64,000 nt of DNA, from the NCBI GenBank assembly GCA_009773205.1, contig WPAE01000006.1:1-64000 (forward strand). The letters run 5' to 3'. Of the stretch, positions 7,524-17,173 are shown piece after piece. This stretch comes from Ignavibacteria bacterium. GTDB taxonomy: Bacteria > Bacteroidota > Ignavibacteria > Ignavibacteriales > Melioribacteraceae. A program made the translations under genes and the position numbers. The first letter of the stretch is position 1; each line of letters starts with the position of its first letter. The notes under the pieces were generated by a model. It had not been told where the DNA came from, did no database searches, and saw only the letters and a list, made by a program, of their open reading frames with translations.

Positions 7524-7873
7524 AGCCAAACAGGCAATAGAGAATTAATTGCTTAAAATAAAATTCTACAATATCATTTATGGGAGAGCTACGTACAAGA
7601 ATCACAGATGGGCTTGCTAAAATAATATCAAGAATAAAACAGCTTCCATCGGGACTATTATAATTTTAATAGACAATTAATGCTCTTGAAATAATACGTG
7701 AAGCATAATTGCTTTAGCAATCACTTTGTTTTAGAAATTTAAGTACTATATTTTCTTTCGTCCCCGGTCAGTTTTTATACCGGTTGGATCTTGCCTAAGA
7801 AAGAAACAAGAATTGGAATAAGTACTGACATATTAAAAGAGCTATTACAAGAAACATCTGAATAATTAATCTA
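7524..7873. other. Gene-free spacer
   Basis: There is no recognisable gene; AT-rich sequence with short broken frames follows the transposase relic. It may hold further decayed insertion-sequence DNA, but I cannot name any part. Confidence 0.4.
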
Positions 7874-8005
7874 TTGTCACACTGAGTCAGTCGCCCGCCT
7901 GATGAGCTGACGCAACGTCCGCCTCGGCAAGTCGAAGGCGAGACGGGAGACAGGAAGTGTGGCAATTTCGTTTTTAGTGTCATGGTTCGACAAGCTCACC
8001 ATGAC
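7874..8005. repeat. Cluster of palindromic repeat units
   Basis: A segment bounded by TTGTCACACT and AGTGTGGCAA (one mismatch as inverted repeats, 7874-7966) encloses CGCCT / GACGCAACGTC / GTCGAAGGCG words of the GC-rich family. Next to it, GTCATGGT-11-ACCATGAC (7979-8005) forms a perfect 8-bp hairpin around TTCGACAAGCTC. The minus ORF 7795-7983 across it is not a gene. The hairpin lies about 30 bp beyond the stop of the minus-strand gene 8037-8516 and might also act as a transcript end. Confidence 0.65.
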
Positions 8006-8036
8006 TTAGCGTAAATATTTCAGATGTTTCTACAAA

Positions 8037-8516
8037 TTACTCGCTTTTCTTTCGGTTCTGCTTATCTGCTAATTTTTCTCTCACTTCACGGCGGAAGCGC
8101 TCTTCAAAAGTCATTAATTGCAGCACTTGCTTTGGCGAAATTAGGTTAGACAACGACTTGTAGTAATGTCTTTTTTCTTTAAATATTTTTGCCTCAAGCT
8201 CAAAAACTTCTTCAACTTTATCATTAAATTTTTTTTGATTTTCACTTTCATCCTCTTTTAGTAAATCTTGAGTAGAGTCTATAAAGTCGCGGCGTTTTTG
8301 AAGAAGCTCGTGCATCTTTTGTAAGTATTCTTTTCTTCTCGCAAAAAACCGGATTGATTGTTCTTCGCTAAGGTCTAACAACTTTATCAGCCTTGCGTTT
8401 TCCATCTGCTCAATTTTTTCGAGTGTTGCTGGGTCTGCCTGCCTTCGCATTCCTTGAGCATTAATAAAAACAAGTGGAATAAATAAGAAAAATAAAACAC
8501 GTACGATTTTCATCAT
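8037..8516 (-). CDS. Periplasmic Spy/CpxP-like coiled protein
   Basis: This 159-residue protein has a signal peptide (MMKIVRVLFFLFIPLVFINAQ) followed by an almost wholly helical, highly charged body with LLDLSEEQSIRFFARRKEYL, an LTxxQ-like segment. It resembles small periplasmic Spy/CpxP-type or heavy-metal-resistance chaperones, which bind unfolded proteins or sense envelope stress. It is the third gene of the ECF sigma operon, 10 bp after the anti-sigma-like gene. A second Spy-like gene diverges from the same operon, which supports an envelope-stress role. Function is inferred from layout and composition. Confidence 0.65.
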   Translation of the reverse strand: MMKIVRVLFFLFIPLVFINAQGMRRQADPATLEKIEQMENARLIKLLDLSEEQSIRFFARRKEYLQKMHELLQKRRDFIDSTQDLLKEDESENQKKFNDKVEEVFELEAKIFKEKRHYYKSLSNLISPKQVLQLMTFEERFRREVREKLADKQNRKKSE

Positions 8517-8526
8517 ACACTCCTAA

Positions 8527-9129
8527 TTAATAATTCTTTTGTACAATTTTAGAGTAAATATTTGCCAATTCTTCATTAGATAGTTGCTGAGCAGAAAGCA
8601 TTTCATCATTTACCGGGTAATCATAAACTGCTAAGATTCTATTTTTAGTCGGCTCATCATAATTAAGTTCTTGGCTTTCATATTTACCGTTAAGTGTTTT
8701 GAATATACTGTTTACATCAAGATCAAGATCTGTAATATATTTAGAAGATAATATTTCATCATCTATGTTATTAACTATTTCATTTAGCATATCAGAGTTT
8801 GATTTGTCTGTGTTAAAACCAGATTTTACGAAGACAATACCTGCAATAACAACTGCGGCAATAGTTGGCAGACCAAAAGCCAAACGTGGCAGAAGTTTAC
8901 TTTTTACAGGTTTTGCAATTCGGCTTCTTACTTTTGGTAGAAGCAGGCTAAAATATCTTTCATCTACTTCAGTATCAGCAATTGTAAAATCGTTTAACTT
9001 ATCTCTAAGTAAGTTAAGTTCACTCGTTAAATAAGAATTTGTTTTTAACTCTCTTTCAAAATCACTTTTGTCCTTCTCATCCATTAAGTCAGAAAGATAC
9101 TTCATGATTCTTTCGCTATTGGCGTTCAT
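8527..9129 (-). CDS. Membrane-anchored anti-sigma-factor-like protein
   Basis: This 200-residue protein has a polar N-terminal domain (IMKYLSDLMDEKDKSDFERE, like the N-terminal helices of anti-sigma proteins), one membrane helix near residues 85-105 (LAFGLPTIAAVVIAGIVFVK) and an Asp/Asn-rich outer domain. The start overlaps the sigma-factor end by 14 bp, so translation is probably coupled. No zinc-binding HxxxCxxC motif is present, so it is not a classic ZAS anti-sigma factor. The likely role is holding the ECF sigma factor at the inner membrane; this is inferred from topology and position. Confidence 0.7.
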   Translation of the reverse strand: MNANSERIMKYLSDLMDEKDKSDFERELKTNSYLTSELNLLRDKLNDFTIADTEVDERYFSLLLPKVRSRIAKPVKSKLLPRLAFGLPTIAAVVIAGIVFVKSGFNTDKSNSDMLNEIVNNIDDEILSSKYITDLDLDVNSIFKTLNGKYESQELNYDEPTKNRILAVYDYPVNDEMLSAQQLSNEELANIYSKIVQKNY

Positions 9130-9667
9130 TAGTTTTCTCCAGCACCTTTTTTATAGCATGAAAATAATTTGCTTTTAAACCGCCTACACTTTTGCCTGTA
9201 ATTTCAGAAATTTCTTCGTAAGATAACTGCTCAAAATTCCGCATCACAAAAACCTGCCGTTGTTTAACAGGCAAAGTATCTAAAACTTTTCTTACCTTTT
9301 CAAGTTTTTCTTTATTTACCAAATCATTAACTATATCAACATTGCTTCGTATTTCAATTTCATTTTCTTCATCATTAACCGAAAAGAAATTTTTAACTTT
9401 TCTTTTTCTAATTTGGTTCAAACTTCTTGTAGTAACAATTCTATAAATCCAAGTAAACAAATTAGATTGAAAATTGAAACTCTTCAGTTTTTTGTACATA
9501 ACAATAAGAACTTCCTGTGTAACTTCATCCGCATCCAAATGATTTCCAAGCATCTGCCGCGCGTGCCAATAAATCCTTTTCTGATATCTTCTGACAATCT
9601 CGTTGAATGCTTGTTCTGAGCCTCCAAGAAATTGTTTGACCAGATCATAATCTGCGTCTTGAACCAT
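9116..9667 (-). CDS. ECF-family RNA polymerase sigma factor
   Basis: This protein of about 183 residues has region 2 (DADEVTQEVLIVMYKKLKSF, then LFTWIYRIVTTRSLNQIRKR) and region 4 (LPVKQRQVFVMRNFEQLSYE followed by EISEITGKSVGGLKANYFHA). That is the full sigma70 group-4 set. I use ATG 9667 (MVQDADYD) rather than the track TTG at 9700; AGGATT precedes it closely and the homology begins there. It heads an operon with a membrane-anchored regulator and a periplasmic protein, and diverges from a Spy-like gene, suggesting control of an envelope response. Autoregulation is likely but not visible. Confidence 0.9.
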   Translation of the reverse strand: MVQDADYDLVKQFLGGSEQAFNEIVRRYQKRIYWHARQMLGNHLDADEVTQEVLIVMYKKLKSFNFQSNLFTWIYRIVTTRSLNQIRKRKVKNFFSVNDEENEIEIRSNVDIVNDLVNKEKLEKVRKVLDTLPVKQRQVFVMRNFEQLSYEEISEITGKSVGGLKANYFHAIKKVLEKTNERQ

Positions 9668-9748
9668 AATCCTATTTTCTCTTATTGGATTGACAGGCAA
9701 ACAAGTTAAATGGTTTAAAAACTCTTTGTGCTGAGAATTAATTGCTAT

Positions 9749-9777
9749 TTGTAAAACTTATGTGCTTCACAGATAAT
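9749..9777 (+). promoter_or_regulatory. Candidate sigma70-type promoter for the Spy-like gene
   Basis: TTGTAA, a 17-bp spacer and GATAAT lie 77 bp upstream of the start at 9854, in the 186-bp region shared with the divergent sigma gene. Match to consensus is 4/6 and 5/6. An ECF-dependent promoter in the same gap is equally possible. Confidence 0.35.
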
Positions 9778-9853
9778 TTAAACCAAGACAAATAAGACGA
9801 TGTCAAATTAGCAAAAGATCAAAACAAACAGTACATAAACAAAGAGGATATAA

Positions 9854-10384
9854 ATGAAAAAAGTTGCTTTATTATTTGCTGCGTTTGTGTTTTTGGCACA
9901 AACCGTTTCTGCTAAAAACTTAGACAAGCCATGCGCGCGCAAAGAAGGTAAAGGCATTGTAAAAGCTCTAAAGCTTACATCTGATCAAGAAAAGAAATTT
10001 GATGACATCAATATAAATCATCAAAAAGCAATGGTTGATGTTAGAGCAAAAATCGAAAAAAATCAAATTGAACTCAAGAGCATGTTAAAAGAGGGCAATA
10101 TTGATGAGAAAAAACTGCTTCAGCTTACAAACGAAAACAGCAAGATGAAAGCAGAGATGAAAGAAGCCGGTATTGAGAAATGGATTGAGATTAATAAGAT
10201 GTTGGATAAAGATCAGAAAGAAGTTTGGGCTAAGCATTTAGCAAAATTTGCAGGCAGCGCCAAAATGATGAAAGATAAAATTAAAGCTGAAGCCAAATAT
10301 TTTTTCAAGAAACAGGGCGTGCGTAAAAAAATGATGGAGCATAAAGATTCGTGCTGCGAATTGACGAAAGAGAGCTCAAAATAA
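9854..10384 (+). CDS. Spy/CpxP-like periplasmic protein
   Basis: This 176-residue protein has a signal peptide (MKKVALLFAAFVFLAQTVSA) and a long helical body containing LKLTSDQEKKFDDI, the LTxxQ-type motif of the Spy/CpxP family. A Cys pair near the end (SCCELT) and one after the signal peptide (PCARKEG) could form disulfides or bind metal. AGAGG precedes the ATG by 8 bp. It diverges from the ECF sigma operon, whose last gene is a similar helical periplasmic protein, so it is a candidate sigma target. It ends at a clear terminator. Confidence 0.7.
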   Translation: MKKVALLFAAFVFLAQTVSAKNLDKPCARKEGKGIVKALKLTSDQEKKFDDININHQKAMVDVRAKIEKNQIELKSMLKEGNIDEKKLLQLTNENSKMKAEMKEAGIEKWIEINKMLDKDQKEVWAKHLAKFAGSAKMMKDKIKAEAKYFFKKQGVRKKMMEHKDSCCELTKESSK

Positions 10385-10406
10385 TCTTCTTATGTATTTA
10401 AAAACA

Positions 10407-10436
10407 AAAGCCCCGCTTGTTCAGCAGGGCTTTTTT
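10407..10436 (+). terminator. Rho-independent terminator of the Spy-like gene
   Basis: The stem AAAGCCCcGCT / AGCaGGGCTTT has the loop TGTTC and runs into TTTTTT. The converging minus-strand gene ends 22 bp further on and may use the same hairpin. Confidence 0.85.
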
Positions 10437-10457
10437 AATTTCCACCGTAAAACAAAA

Positions 10458-12305
10458 TTACTTCAACAACAACATCTTTCTTGTTTGGTTAAAGCTGCCT
10501 GCTTCTATTCTGTAGAAGTAAACACCGCTGCTTAAATTAGATGCGTTCCAATCAAAAGAATATGAGCCAGCTTTCAACTGCTTGTTTACAAGTGTTGCTA
10601 CTTCTTGTCCCAATACGTTGAAAACTTTTAAGCTGACATTTTCATCTGCAGGAATAGCAAATTTAATCTTTGTTGTTGGGTTAAACGGATTCGGATAATT
10701 TTGATCCAAAGAGAACTTAGTTGGAATTCCCGTTTCAAGTTCTTGAATATTTGTTGGATTATATCCAGTCGGGAATGTTTCAACTTGATCAGATTTATCT
10801 GCTTTAGGTGTCCATTTATCAAGTGGAGCCGTGTAAGGTTGAACGAATTTGTTTTTACCTGTCATTGCTATAAATCTTACACGGTAAGCATTTTTACCAA
10901 ATGAAGAAGGTTCCTCACCCCAACTTTTGTCTGCTGCTCTTAAAAATCTGTAACGATACTCAAAAGCATTAAAGCCTGGAGTCTTAACAGTAAGAGTACC
11001 TTCATAAATTCTATCGCCGTCTGGATCTGTTAATTCAAAGTTTGTTTGATCGTCTGTATCTCTCCATCCCATAAGCTTTGTAAATAATGGCTGCTCGGAA
11101 ATCCAGTACAACTTATCGGCAGCCTTCATTGGGGTACCTTCTTTTGTTGGATCGAAAGCATCCCTCATATCTACACGGAATCTGATTGAAACCGGCGCTG
11201 TAAGAACATAACCTGGATAAACATCATCGTAAAATACTTTAGGTGTTTCCTGATTACCAATACCTCTATAAGTGAATTCGCGGTTACCGCCGCCTGTAGA
11301 GAGTGGTCTCTCCCATCCATCGGTCCAGCCTGCAGTATCTTTTTTAGCAACAAAGAATTTGTATGAGTTAATGGAGTTTACTTCGTATTTAACAAAGCCA
11401 ACAGGTAAGAACCAGAATGTTGGTAGTAAGAAATCTTGAATCATTACAGAACGGTCTTTATCAGAATCGCTCCATCCGTTAAACCCGCCGCGTACTTGAA
11501 GACCATCAACAGCAGGGTTGTAAACTTTTAGCTGTTCTAGAACAGACATATCTACATAGAAGGAAACTGTTCCATCTTTAAGTTGAACGTTCGGATTAAC
11601 ATCGTTGAAAAATCTTTCAACTTTGTTAGTTCCATCAAGAATTACTGCGGTTTTGTTAGGATCGCCTTCCCAAGTTGTTCCGTTGGCTTTATTTCCGTAT
11701 AAGAATTTGTAGTTGATTTTAATAGCGGATTTAATTGTATCAATAGTTGCTGTGTAGATCGAATCGCCATCAGCATCTGTTAACTCGGTTAAAGTTGTGC
11801 TCCAACCATTAAAATCTCCGGCAACAAAAACTTTTCCGGGAAGAGGAACCTTTAACAGGTCGCCTTGCTTCAAAGGCAATTTCATATTTGCACGGAACTC
11901 AACAACAGATTTTACACCTGTAGCAACTTGATCATTATACCAAAACTCTTCCGTTTTATTTGTTGCAGGCGCAACATACTTACGGTCGGTAGATTCATCT
12001 TTCCCATCCCAGCCTGTTCCAATATTAAACTTGAAGAAATACTCTTTTCCAGCATCAAGTTCCAGCGTTTTACTATACCATTCTTTATTGGCATCGGCTG
12101 TTAAAATTTTTGTAGTGTTTGCAGGCGGCTCGTTAAGCCAATTATGAAATGAGCCGGGTATTGATACTACATCTTTTGCAGGGTCAAATTTGCCTAAAAG
12201 TGTTTGTACTTTCATATTCACCTTGAAAGTAATTTGTACTTTTTGAGCAAGTATTGGTGTTACAAAAAATGCTGTTAAAAGAACTAGTAAACCTAGTTTT
12301 TTCAT
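10458..12305 (-). CDS. Secreted glycan-binding-like protein with T9SS sorting domain
   Basis: This protein of about 615 residues has a signal peptide (MKKLGLLVLLTAFFVTPILA) and then four similar modules, each opening with a V[DN]M-type strand and a G-F--W core (IPGSFHNWLN, VAGDFNGWS, RGGFNGWSD). These resemble CBM48/CBM20-like starch-binding or SusE/F-type immunoglobulin folds. The end is a T9SS type-A sorting domain (NYPNPFNPTTKI, GVYFYRIEAGSFNQTRKMLL). Start 12305 is favoured over 12320 because GGAGG lies 5 bp upstream. It is last in the minus-strand envelope block, downstream of the PorV-like gene. Exported surface display is well supported; the sugar ligand is inferred. Confidence 0.8.
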   Translation of the reverse strand: MKKLGLLVLLTAFFVTPILAQKVQITFKVNMKVQTLLGKFDPAKDVVSIPGSFHNWLNEPPANTTKILTADANKEWYSKTLELDAGKEYFFKFNIGTGWDGKDESTDRKYVAPATNKTEEFWYNDQVATGVKSVVEFRANMKLPLKQGDLLKVPLPGKVFVAGDFNGWSTTLTELTDADGDSIYTATIDTIKSAIKINYKFLYGNKANGTTWEGDPNKTAVILDGTNKVERFFNDVNPNVQLKDGTVSFYVDMSVLEQLKVYNPAVDGLQVRGGFNGWSDSDKDRSVMIQDFLLPTFWFLPVGFVKYEVNSINSYKFFVAKKDTAGWTDGWERPLSTGGGNREFTYRGIGNQETPKVFYDDVYPGYVLTAPVSIRFRVDMRDAFDPTKEGTPMKAADKLYWISEQPLFTKLMGWRDTDDQTNFELTDPDGDRIYEGTLTVKTPGFNAFEYRYRFLRAADKSWGEEPSSFGKNAYRVRFIAMTGKNKFVQPYTAPLDKWTPKADKSDQVETFPTGYNPTNIQELETGIPTKFSLDQNYPNPFNPTTKIKFAIPADENVSLKVFNVLGQEVATLVNKQLKAGSYSFDWNASNLSSGVYFYRIEAGSFNQTRKMLLLK

Positions 12306-12376
12306 GTGTGCCTCCATCATTTTGTTTGTTATGGAATATTATTTATTGTGGTGGAAAATATCATTTTTATCCTTAA

Positions 12377-13399
12377 TTAAAAACCTAACATTACACCAAA
12401 ACTGTGCATGTTATCTAAGTACTTCAACTTTTGATAAGCGTAATCAACCGAAATTCTAAAGAAGCCAAGTCCATCATATTTAATTCCGGCTCCTAAAGTT
12501 AAGCCTTCTTGTGTATCTTTTAAGAAAAGAGTTTTATAACCGCCTCTAAGAGAAATCAGATTATTAAACATAGAAATCTCGCCGCCAACATTTACCCACT
12601 GGTTATTATCATTTGGATGAATTGCATCAACTGCAATAGTAAATCTGTGCTCATCCAAAATAGAAAAATCGCGTGCAATGCCAACTTGCAGGCGCAGCGG
12701 CAATTCAAATTGATCTGTTTTATAGTATGCATCAATTGTTTGGTTATTGCCTGCTCTTGTTGGGTCGGGATCGTGGCGGATGAGTAAGTCATCGCCTGCC
12801 ATCTGCATTTTAGAACCATAGTTAGAAATGCTTGAGGCAAATTTAATACCATAGAAAGGCGTGTTGAAAACAGTTCCAATATCAAAGCCAATACCATCGG
12901 CAGATGAATTAAAAATATCTTCGCGGATATATTTTATATTGAAGCCTACAGCAAAGTCTTGAGTTATAAAACGTGAATACGTTAAAGTAAAAGCATAACT
13001 GCCGGCATCAAATTTTTCGCCTGTTCCATCCGGAAAGTACTCGGAAGTTACATCCATCTCTCCAATATTTAAAGAAGTTACACTGGCTCCAAATGTTCCT
13101 ATACTTCCAGCAGGGAAAACAATTCCAAAATAGTTTACGTTTATATCGGCAAACATTCTTGTGTAAGTAAACAAAGTTTGCACTTCGTTTACATTAGCAA
13201 TGCCTGCAGGATTCCAGTACATAGCAGAAACATCGTTAGCAGATGCGGCATAAGCGCCGCCCATTGCATTAGCTCTTGGACCAACTCCAATGCTAAGAAA
13301 TTTGGCTGCAGTAGTGCCTGTTTTAGTAACTTGCTGAGCCAGAATTGGCTGCAGTAAAGCAGCAGCCAACAAGACCATTATTATTTTTTTATTTAACAC
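12377..13399 (-). CDS. PorV/PorQ-family outer-membrane protein
   Basis: This 340-residue protein has a signal peptide and the family opening FLSIGVGPRANAMGGAYAA, followed by NDVSAMYWNPAGIA, then repeated amphipathic strands ending in an aromatic residue (FGVMLGF), a FadL-like barrel. PorV shuttles T9SS cargo to the attachment complex; PorQ-like relatives have similar tasks, and this branch often carries several paralogues. It lies between two secreted proteins that end in T9SS-like domains, so it may serve them. Paralogue identity cannot be decided from sequence alone. Confidence 0.8.
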   Translation of the reverse strand: MLNKKIIMVLLAAALLQPILAQQVTKTGTTAAKFLSIGVGPRANAMGGAYAASANDVSAMYWNPAGIANVNEVQTLFTYTRMFADINVNYFGIVFPAGSIGTFGASVTSLNIGEMDVTSEYFPDGTGEKFDAGSYAFTLTYSRFITQDFAVGFNIKYIREDIFNSSADGIGFDIGTVFNTPFYGIKFASSISNYGSKMQMAGDDLLIRHDPDPTRAGNNQTIDAYYKTDQFELPLRLQVGIARDFSILDEHRFTIAVDAIHPNDNNQWVNVGGEISMFNNLISLRGGYKTLFLKDTQEGLTLGAGIKYDGLGFFRISVDYAYQKLKYLDNMHSFGVMLGF

Positions 13400-13432
13400 G
13401 ATTTGCTCCTTAAAATTTTTCGTCCATTTACA

Positions 13433-16400
13433 TTATTTAATTATTGCAAACTTTCCAATTTTCTCACCAATACCTGGAGCCGTTATGTGATAAACATAAA
13501 TTCCGTATGCAACATTTAACTTATCCTTTGTTAACATTTTCCACTCTGCCGCACCTTCATTAAACGGACTGTCGTGCTCAATTACATCAACTAATTCACC
13601 ATTTATCGTAAATATTCTTATAGTACACTTACTTGGTAAGTGAGTAAAGTGGAGCGAGCGAGGACCTCTTCCGCTGGCGTAAGGGTTTTTTGGTTCCCAG
13701 AGTGCGCTTGCAACGTATGGATTTGGAACAACTTTAATTTTATCCATATCTTTTTTTGCTTTATCAACATCTATGAACGCTTTCTTTGCAGCAAACCTAA
13801 ACTTATCGGAAGACAAGAATGGTTTTTTCAGTTTAAGTTCTATCTTATCGCCTTTAGCTGGTAAGCGAGTTCCCGCAGTTGGATCTGGTGTATCAAACAA
13901 ATAGAACCACCAAGTAAAGACAAGCGCGCCTTTGTTATCCGGTTCTAGAAAAACAATTCTATCTCGGCGGGCGCCATTAACAGAAAATATTCCGTCTGTT
14001 CCATCAACTTCTAAAAATGCAAAATCAATAAACTTTTGGGTACTAATATTGAACACCTTAAAGTTTACAGGCTTAGCAGGAAACGTATTAGCGCCAAGTT
14101 TAATTTCTTTAGAAGTACCGAAGCCAACATCGCCAAATTCTATTCTATAATCATTAGGTCGTTCCTCGCCTAAAAATCCACCAGTTGCTTGAAATTTCTC
14201 AAAACGATAATCAACAATTTTGGGGTCATTCCAAACGGCAGTTGTTCTATCTAATTCTACTCTTGCTTCATTTCTAAATTTAAGTCTAAAGCCATCAACT
14301 AATGGCTGCTCAAAATCTGCGGCTAAGTTCTTACTCTTATTAATTATAGTCTTGTTTGATGTAGAGTCTCTTAAAGTCCAATTTTTTGTTGTAAGAGTAT
14401 CTGGCTGTCCAACTCGTTTTGAAACTTTAATTGTATCTTCAAAAGTGATGTGATAAACATGACCTTCTTTAATTTTGTTCAAATCAATTATTTCGTAAGC
14501 AATATTGCCGCTTGTAGTTCCTTGAACTAATTGAACTTTTCCTAAAGTAGGACCAACGAAACCTGCTGCCGGAGCTTCAGGCTTAACGCGTGCTACATTT
14601 TGTCCAAGCTTAACAGAACCGTCAGGCAGTAATGATAATCTGATTGGAGACTCAGACGGTGCAATATTACCTGCTTTATAACCAAAATCGTAAGCTACAA
14701 CAGCATAATAATAAGTAAATCCGTTCTGCACAGTAGAATCAACAAAAGTATGTTTTAATCCGGTATCATCACCTAAATAATATTTTACGCCATCAATTCC
14801 AACAGGATCGAAGCCGGTAATTCCATTTTTCAAATCGAATTGAGCTATAGGAGTTTTAAACTGTTTAACTCCAAAGCCGTTTGTAATATTTTCTGCATCT
14901 CTAAAAGCGGCATCGGAAGCTCTGTAGATTTTATAACCTTCAAAGTCTTTACCAATACCTCCAATTGCGTCAATGTACTGGTCGAACGAACTTTCGGCTA
15001 CATCATCCCAGTATAAAGTAACGCGGTTATTTCCTGGTACGGCTGTTAGAGTAGGTGTTAACGGAGCATTAGCAAAACGATAATCGTTATTGTAAGTTTC
15101 TTGAGCACGCACTCTTTTACGCAATATTTCATTCTTTCTGTACGTTCCATTTGGGTCAGGTACGGGTCCGTTAGAAAACAAAACAGCAATAGAGATAGGT
15201 TCTGATTGCCCTGCCCTAAGCGGAAACAGTCCGCATGAAACAAACAGATCGTACTCGCCAGCAACAACTTCTTGTGGATCGTAAAATTTACCTGGTATCA
15301 TAAAATCGAACCACATTTGAGCATCGCTGTTAATATTTAAACCGCCTGCAGGAACATAATCTGCATTAGTAATACCAATTTGATCTGTTTCGTAAACATC
15401 TGTAACATCAATGTTAGGCTCACCTGGTAAACCAAATCTAGCTCCGCTTGTTGGCTTGCCATCGTTCTCACCTTCATCGCCAGTATCAGGAACTCCATCA
15501 AGTCCAACATCATCGCGTAACGGATCCCAATCATAATCATTATCAATTCCATCATCTCTTGCTTCATCAATCATAACATCTATGCCTTCATCAATATCTT
15601 CATCTATTGCGCCGTCATTATTGTTATCAATTCCGTCTGCATACTTTTTGCCTAAAGAAGCCGCTGTAAGGTTGTACAGCACAATTTTTTCATTCACTCT
15701 ATATCGGTAGAAAGGGGCATCTTTAGCTGCTTGATCAATCATAGCTTGAGTTACTACAGGAGAGCCAGTTTCTCCATCTCCATCATTGTCAATACCATCT
15801 TTAAATGGTAAACCTAAATCATCGGCACCAACACCAATCAAATGTACCTGCCCTTTTTGAAAAGCATCAAGCGGCGGCCATATATTCCATTTATTACCTG
15901 TCTTTGAAGCTATATCTACCATTTCTTGAGTTACTAAAGGAGAATTCTTTTCTACTTCAAATCTAGGACGTTTAGAAGTCCACGCAGCAGATACAGGTTG
16001 AGCAATTCTGTCTGCGTAAGTAACTCCTCTTTGCGTGCCAAAAGGAATATGCGTTTCATTTTCGTCAATCAATCCATTACCATTGTCATCAACACCGTTA
16101 TCGGGAATCTCACCTTCAATCATGGCTTTAGTTACCAATGGACCTGCTTCAGGAGAATCGCCATCGTTGTCAATTCTGTCAAGTGCATTTCCAGGAGTTT
16201 CCAAAAAAGCCACAGCAACCATACCAACCGGGTCGCTTCCAAAATCTGGAGCGCGGTGATCGCTGTCTCTTGACCATGCAATATCCTGTATCAGATCGAA
16301 CTCAGAAATATCATCTTGCGAATCTCCGTTGCCGCCAACAAAATCTGCATACCAAAGAGTAACACCAACTTTATTAATGTCTTTTGTTCCATCGTTCTTA

Positions 16401-17107
16401 ATTGTATGCAAGAAAAAGAGAGCGTCTTCAACAAGAACTTGAGACCACGCAAGCGCTCTTACATCCATTAAAATACCTAATCCTTTTCGTGATAAATCAG
16501 TATCATCGGGAAAGTAATTTACGTAGCGGTCATATCTATCATCAGAAGTTCTGTAAAACATTTCTTGATCGGCATTAAAAATATTTTTGCCGAAGTAACC
16601 ATTCCAAGATCCTTTCCAGCCTGGGTCAACTTCATCAGTCATTCTATCAGGCCACGAACTTGGCCAAGTATCTTTATCCACACTTGTAGCAATTTGGTTT
16701 TCGTTAGTCCTCATGTTAGGAATGCTGTATCCAGGAGTCGGTTCAAAATTCCAAGATTTTCCTTCTGGGGATCTTCGATAGTTAGGCACAACAATTGGGT
16801 GCTGAATTTCATTTTTGTTATCAGTTACTTCTCCGCCAACTAACACTCCCAATAAAGCAAGGTAAACTTGCCCGGTGTTTTTGGGCCACTCATACGGGGT
16901 TTGAATCGCAATAGGAAAACTACCGGATTCTCTGCCTGATAAACCAAAATTGAAAACCGAAGTTCTAATTTTGTTTCCCTCCATTTGCCCTTTAGCGCGT
17001 TTTGCAGGGTCGCCCCTTTCTTTGCCAGGCTTATATTGAGCATCAACATTAGCCGTCATTATCATCGCGATGAAAATTATCATCAACATTTTTAATGCTC
17101 TATTCAT
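13433..17107 (-). CDS. Large secreted protein with Asp-rich Ca-binding repeats and T9SS-type end
   Basis: This 1224-residue protein has a signal peptide (MLMIIFIAMIMTANVDA). Residues ~300-560 hold repeated D-D-DG loops (RIDNDGDSPEAG, DGIDNDGDGETG, DGIDNNNDGAIDED) typical of thrombospondin-3/dockerin-like calcium sites, several paired with TQAMID-type segments. A fibronectin-III-like domain follows (PTLTAVPGNNRVTLYWDD, EGYKIYRAS). The C-terminus (VVPNPYVASALW ... GIYVYHI ... IGKFAIIK) resembles a FlgD/T9SS sorting domain. AGGAG precedes the ATG. It sits 66 bp after a TonB receptor and before a PorV-like gene, as one probable unit. It is surface-exposed; ligand or enzyme activity is unknown. 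Confidence 0.75.
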   Translation of the reverse strand: MNRALKMLMIIFIAMIMTANVDAQYKPGKERGDPAKRAKGQMEGNKIRTSVFNFGLSGRESGSFPIAIQTPYEWPKNTGQVYLALLGVLVGGEVTDNKNEIQHPIVVPNYRRSPEGKSWNFEPTPGYSIPNMRTNENQIATSVDKDTWPSSWPDRMTDEVDPGWKGSWNGYFGKNIFNADQEMFYRTSDDRYDRYVNYFPDDTDLSRKGLGILMDVRALAWSQVLVEDALFFLHTIKNDGTKDINKVGVTLWYADFVGGNGDSQDDISEFDLIQDIAWSRDSDHRAPDFGSDPVGMVAVAFLETPGNALDRIDNDGDSPEAGPLVTKAMIEGEIPDNGVDDNGNGLIDENETHIPFGTQRGVTYADRIAQPVSAAWTSKRPRFEVEKNSPLVTQEMVDIASKTGNKWNIWPPLDAFQKGQVHLIGVGADDLGLPFKDGIDNDGDGETGSPVVTQAMIDQAAKDAPFYRYRVNEKIVLYNLTAASLGKKYADGIDNNNDGAIDEDIDEGIDVMIDEARDDGIDNDYDWDPLRDDVGLDGVPDTGDEGENDGKPTSGARFGLPGEPNIDVTDVYETDQIGITNADYVPAGGLNINSDAQMWFDFMIPGKFYDPQEVVAGEYDLFVSCGLFPLRAGQSEPISIAVLFSNGPVPDPNGTYRKNEILRKRVRAQETYNNDYRFANAPLTPTLTAVPGNNRVTLYWDDVAESSFDQYIDAIGGIGKDFEGYKIYRASDAAFRDAENITNGFGVKQFKTPIAQFDLKNGITGFDPVGIDGVKYYLGDDTGLKHTFVDSTVQNGFTYYYAVVAYDFGYKAGNIAPSESPIRLSLLPDGSVKLGQNVARVKPEAPAAGFVGPTLGKVQLVQGTTSGNIAYEIIDLNKIKEGHVYHITFEDTIKVSKRVGQPDTLTTKNWTLRDSTSNKTIINKSKNLAADFEQPLVDGFRLKFRNEARVELDRTTAVWNDPKIVDYRFEKFQATGGFLGEERPNDYRIEFGDVGFGTSKEIKLGANTFPAKPVNFKVFNISTQKFIDFAFLEVDGTDGIFSVNGARRDRIVFLEPDNKGALVFTWWFYLFDTPDPTAGTRLPAKGDKIELKLKKPFLSSDKFRFAAKKAFIDVDKAKKDMDKIKVVPNPYVASALWEPKNPYASGRGPRSLHFTHLPSKCTIRIFTINGELVDVIEHDSPFNEGAAEWKMLTKDKLNVAYGIYVYHITAPGIGEKIGKFAIIK

Positions 17108-17173
17108 TTATTTCTCCTCTTTATAATCTCTTGTTTTAGTCCGCAGAAAAAATTTTCTAATAGCGGAAACCAC

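Noticed and set aside
7795-7983. Minus-strand ORF of 62 aa
   Set aside because: It consists mostly of palindromic repeat sequence and has no ribosome-binding site.
2011-8005. CRISPR array
   Set aside because: Repeats are palindromic, vary in length and spacing, and occur singly; there are no regular spacers and no cas genes.
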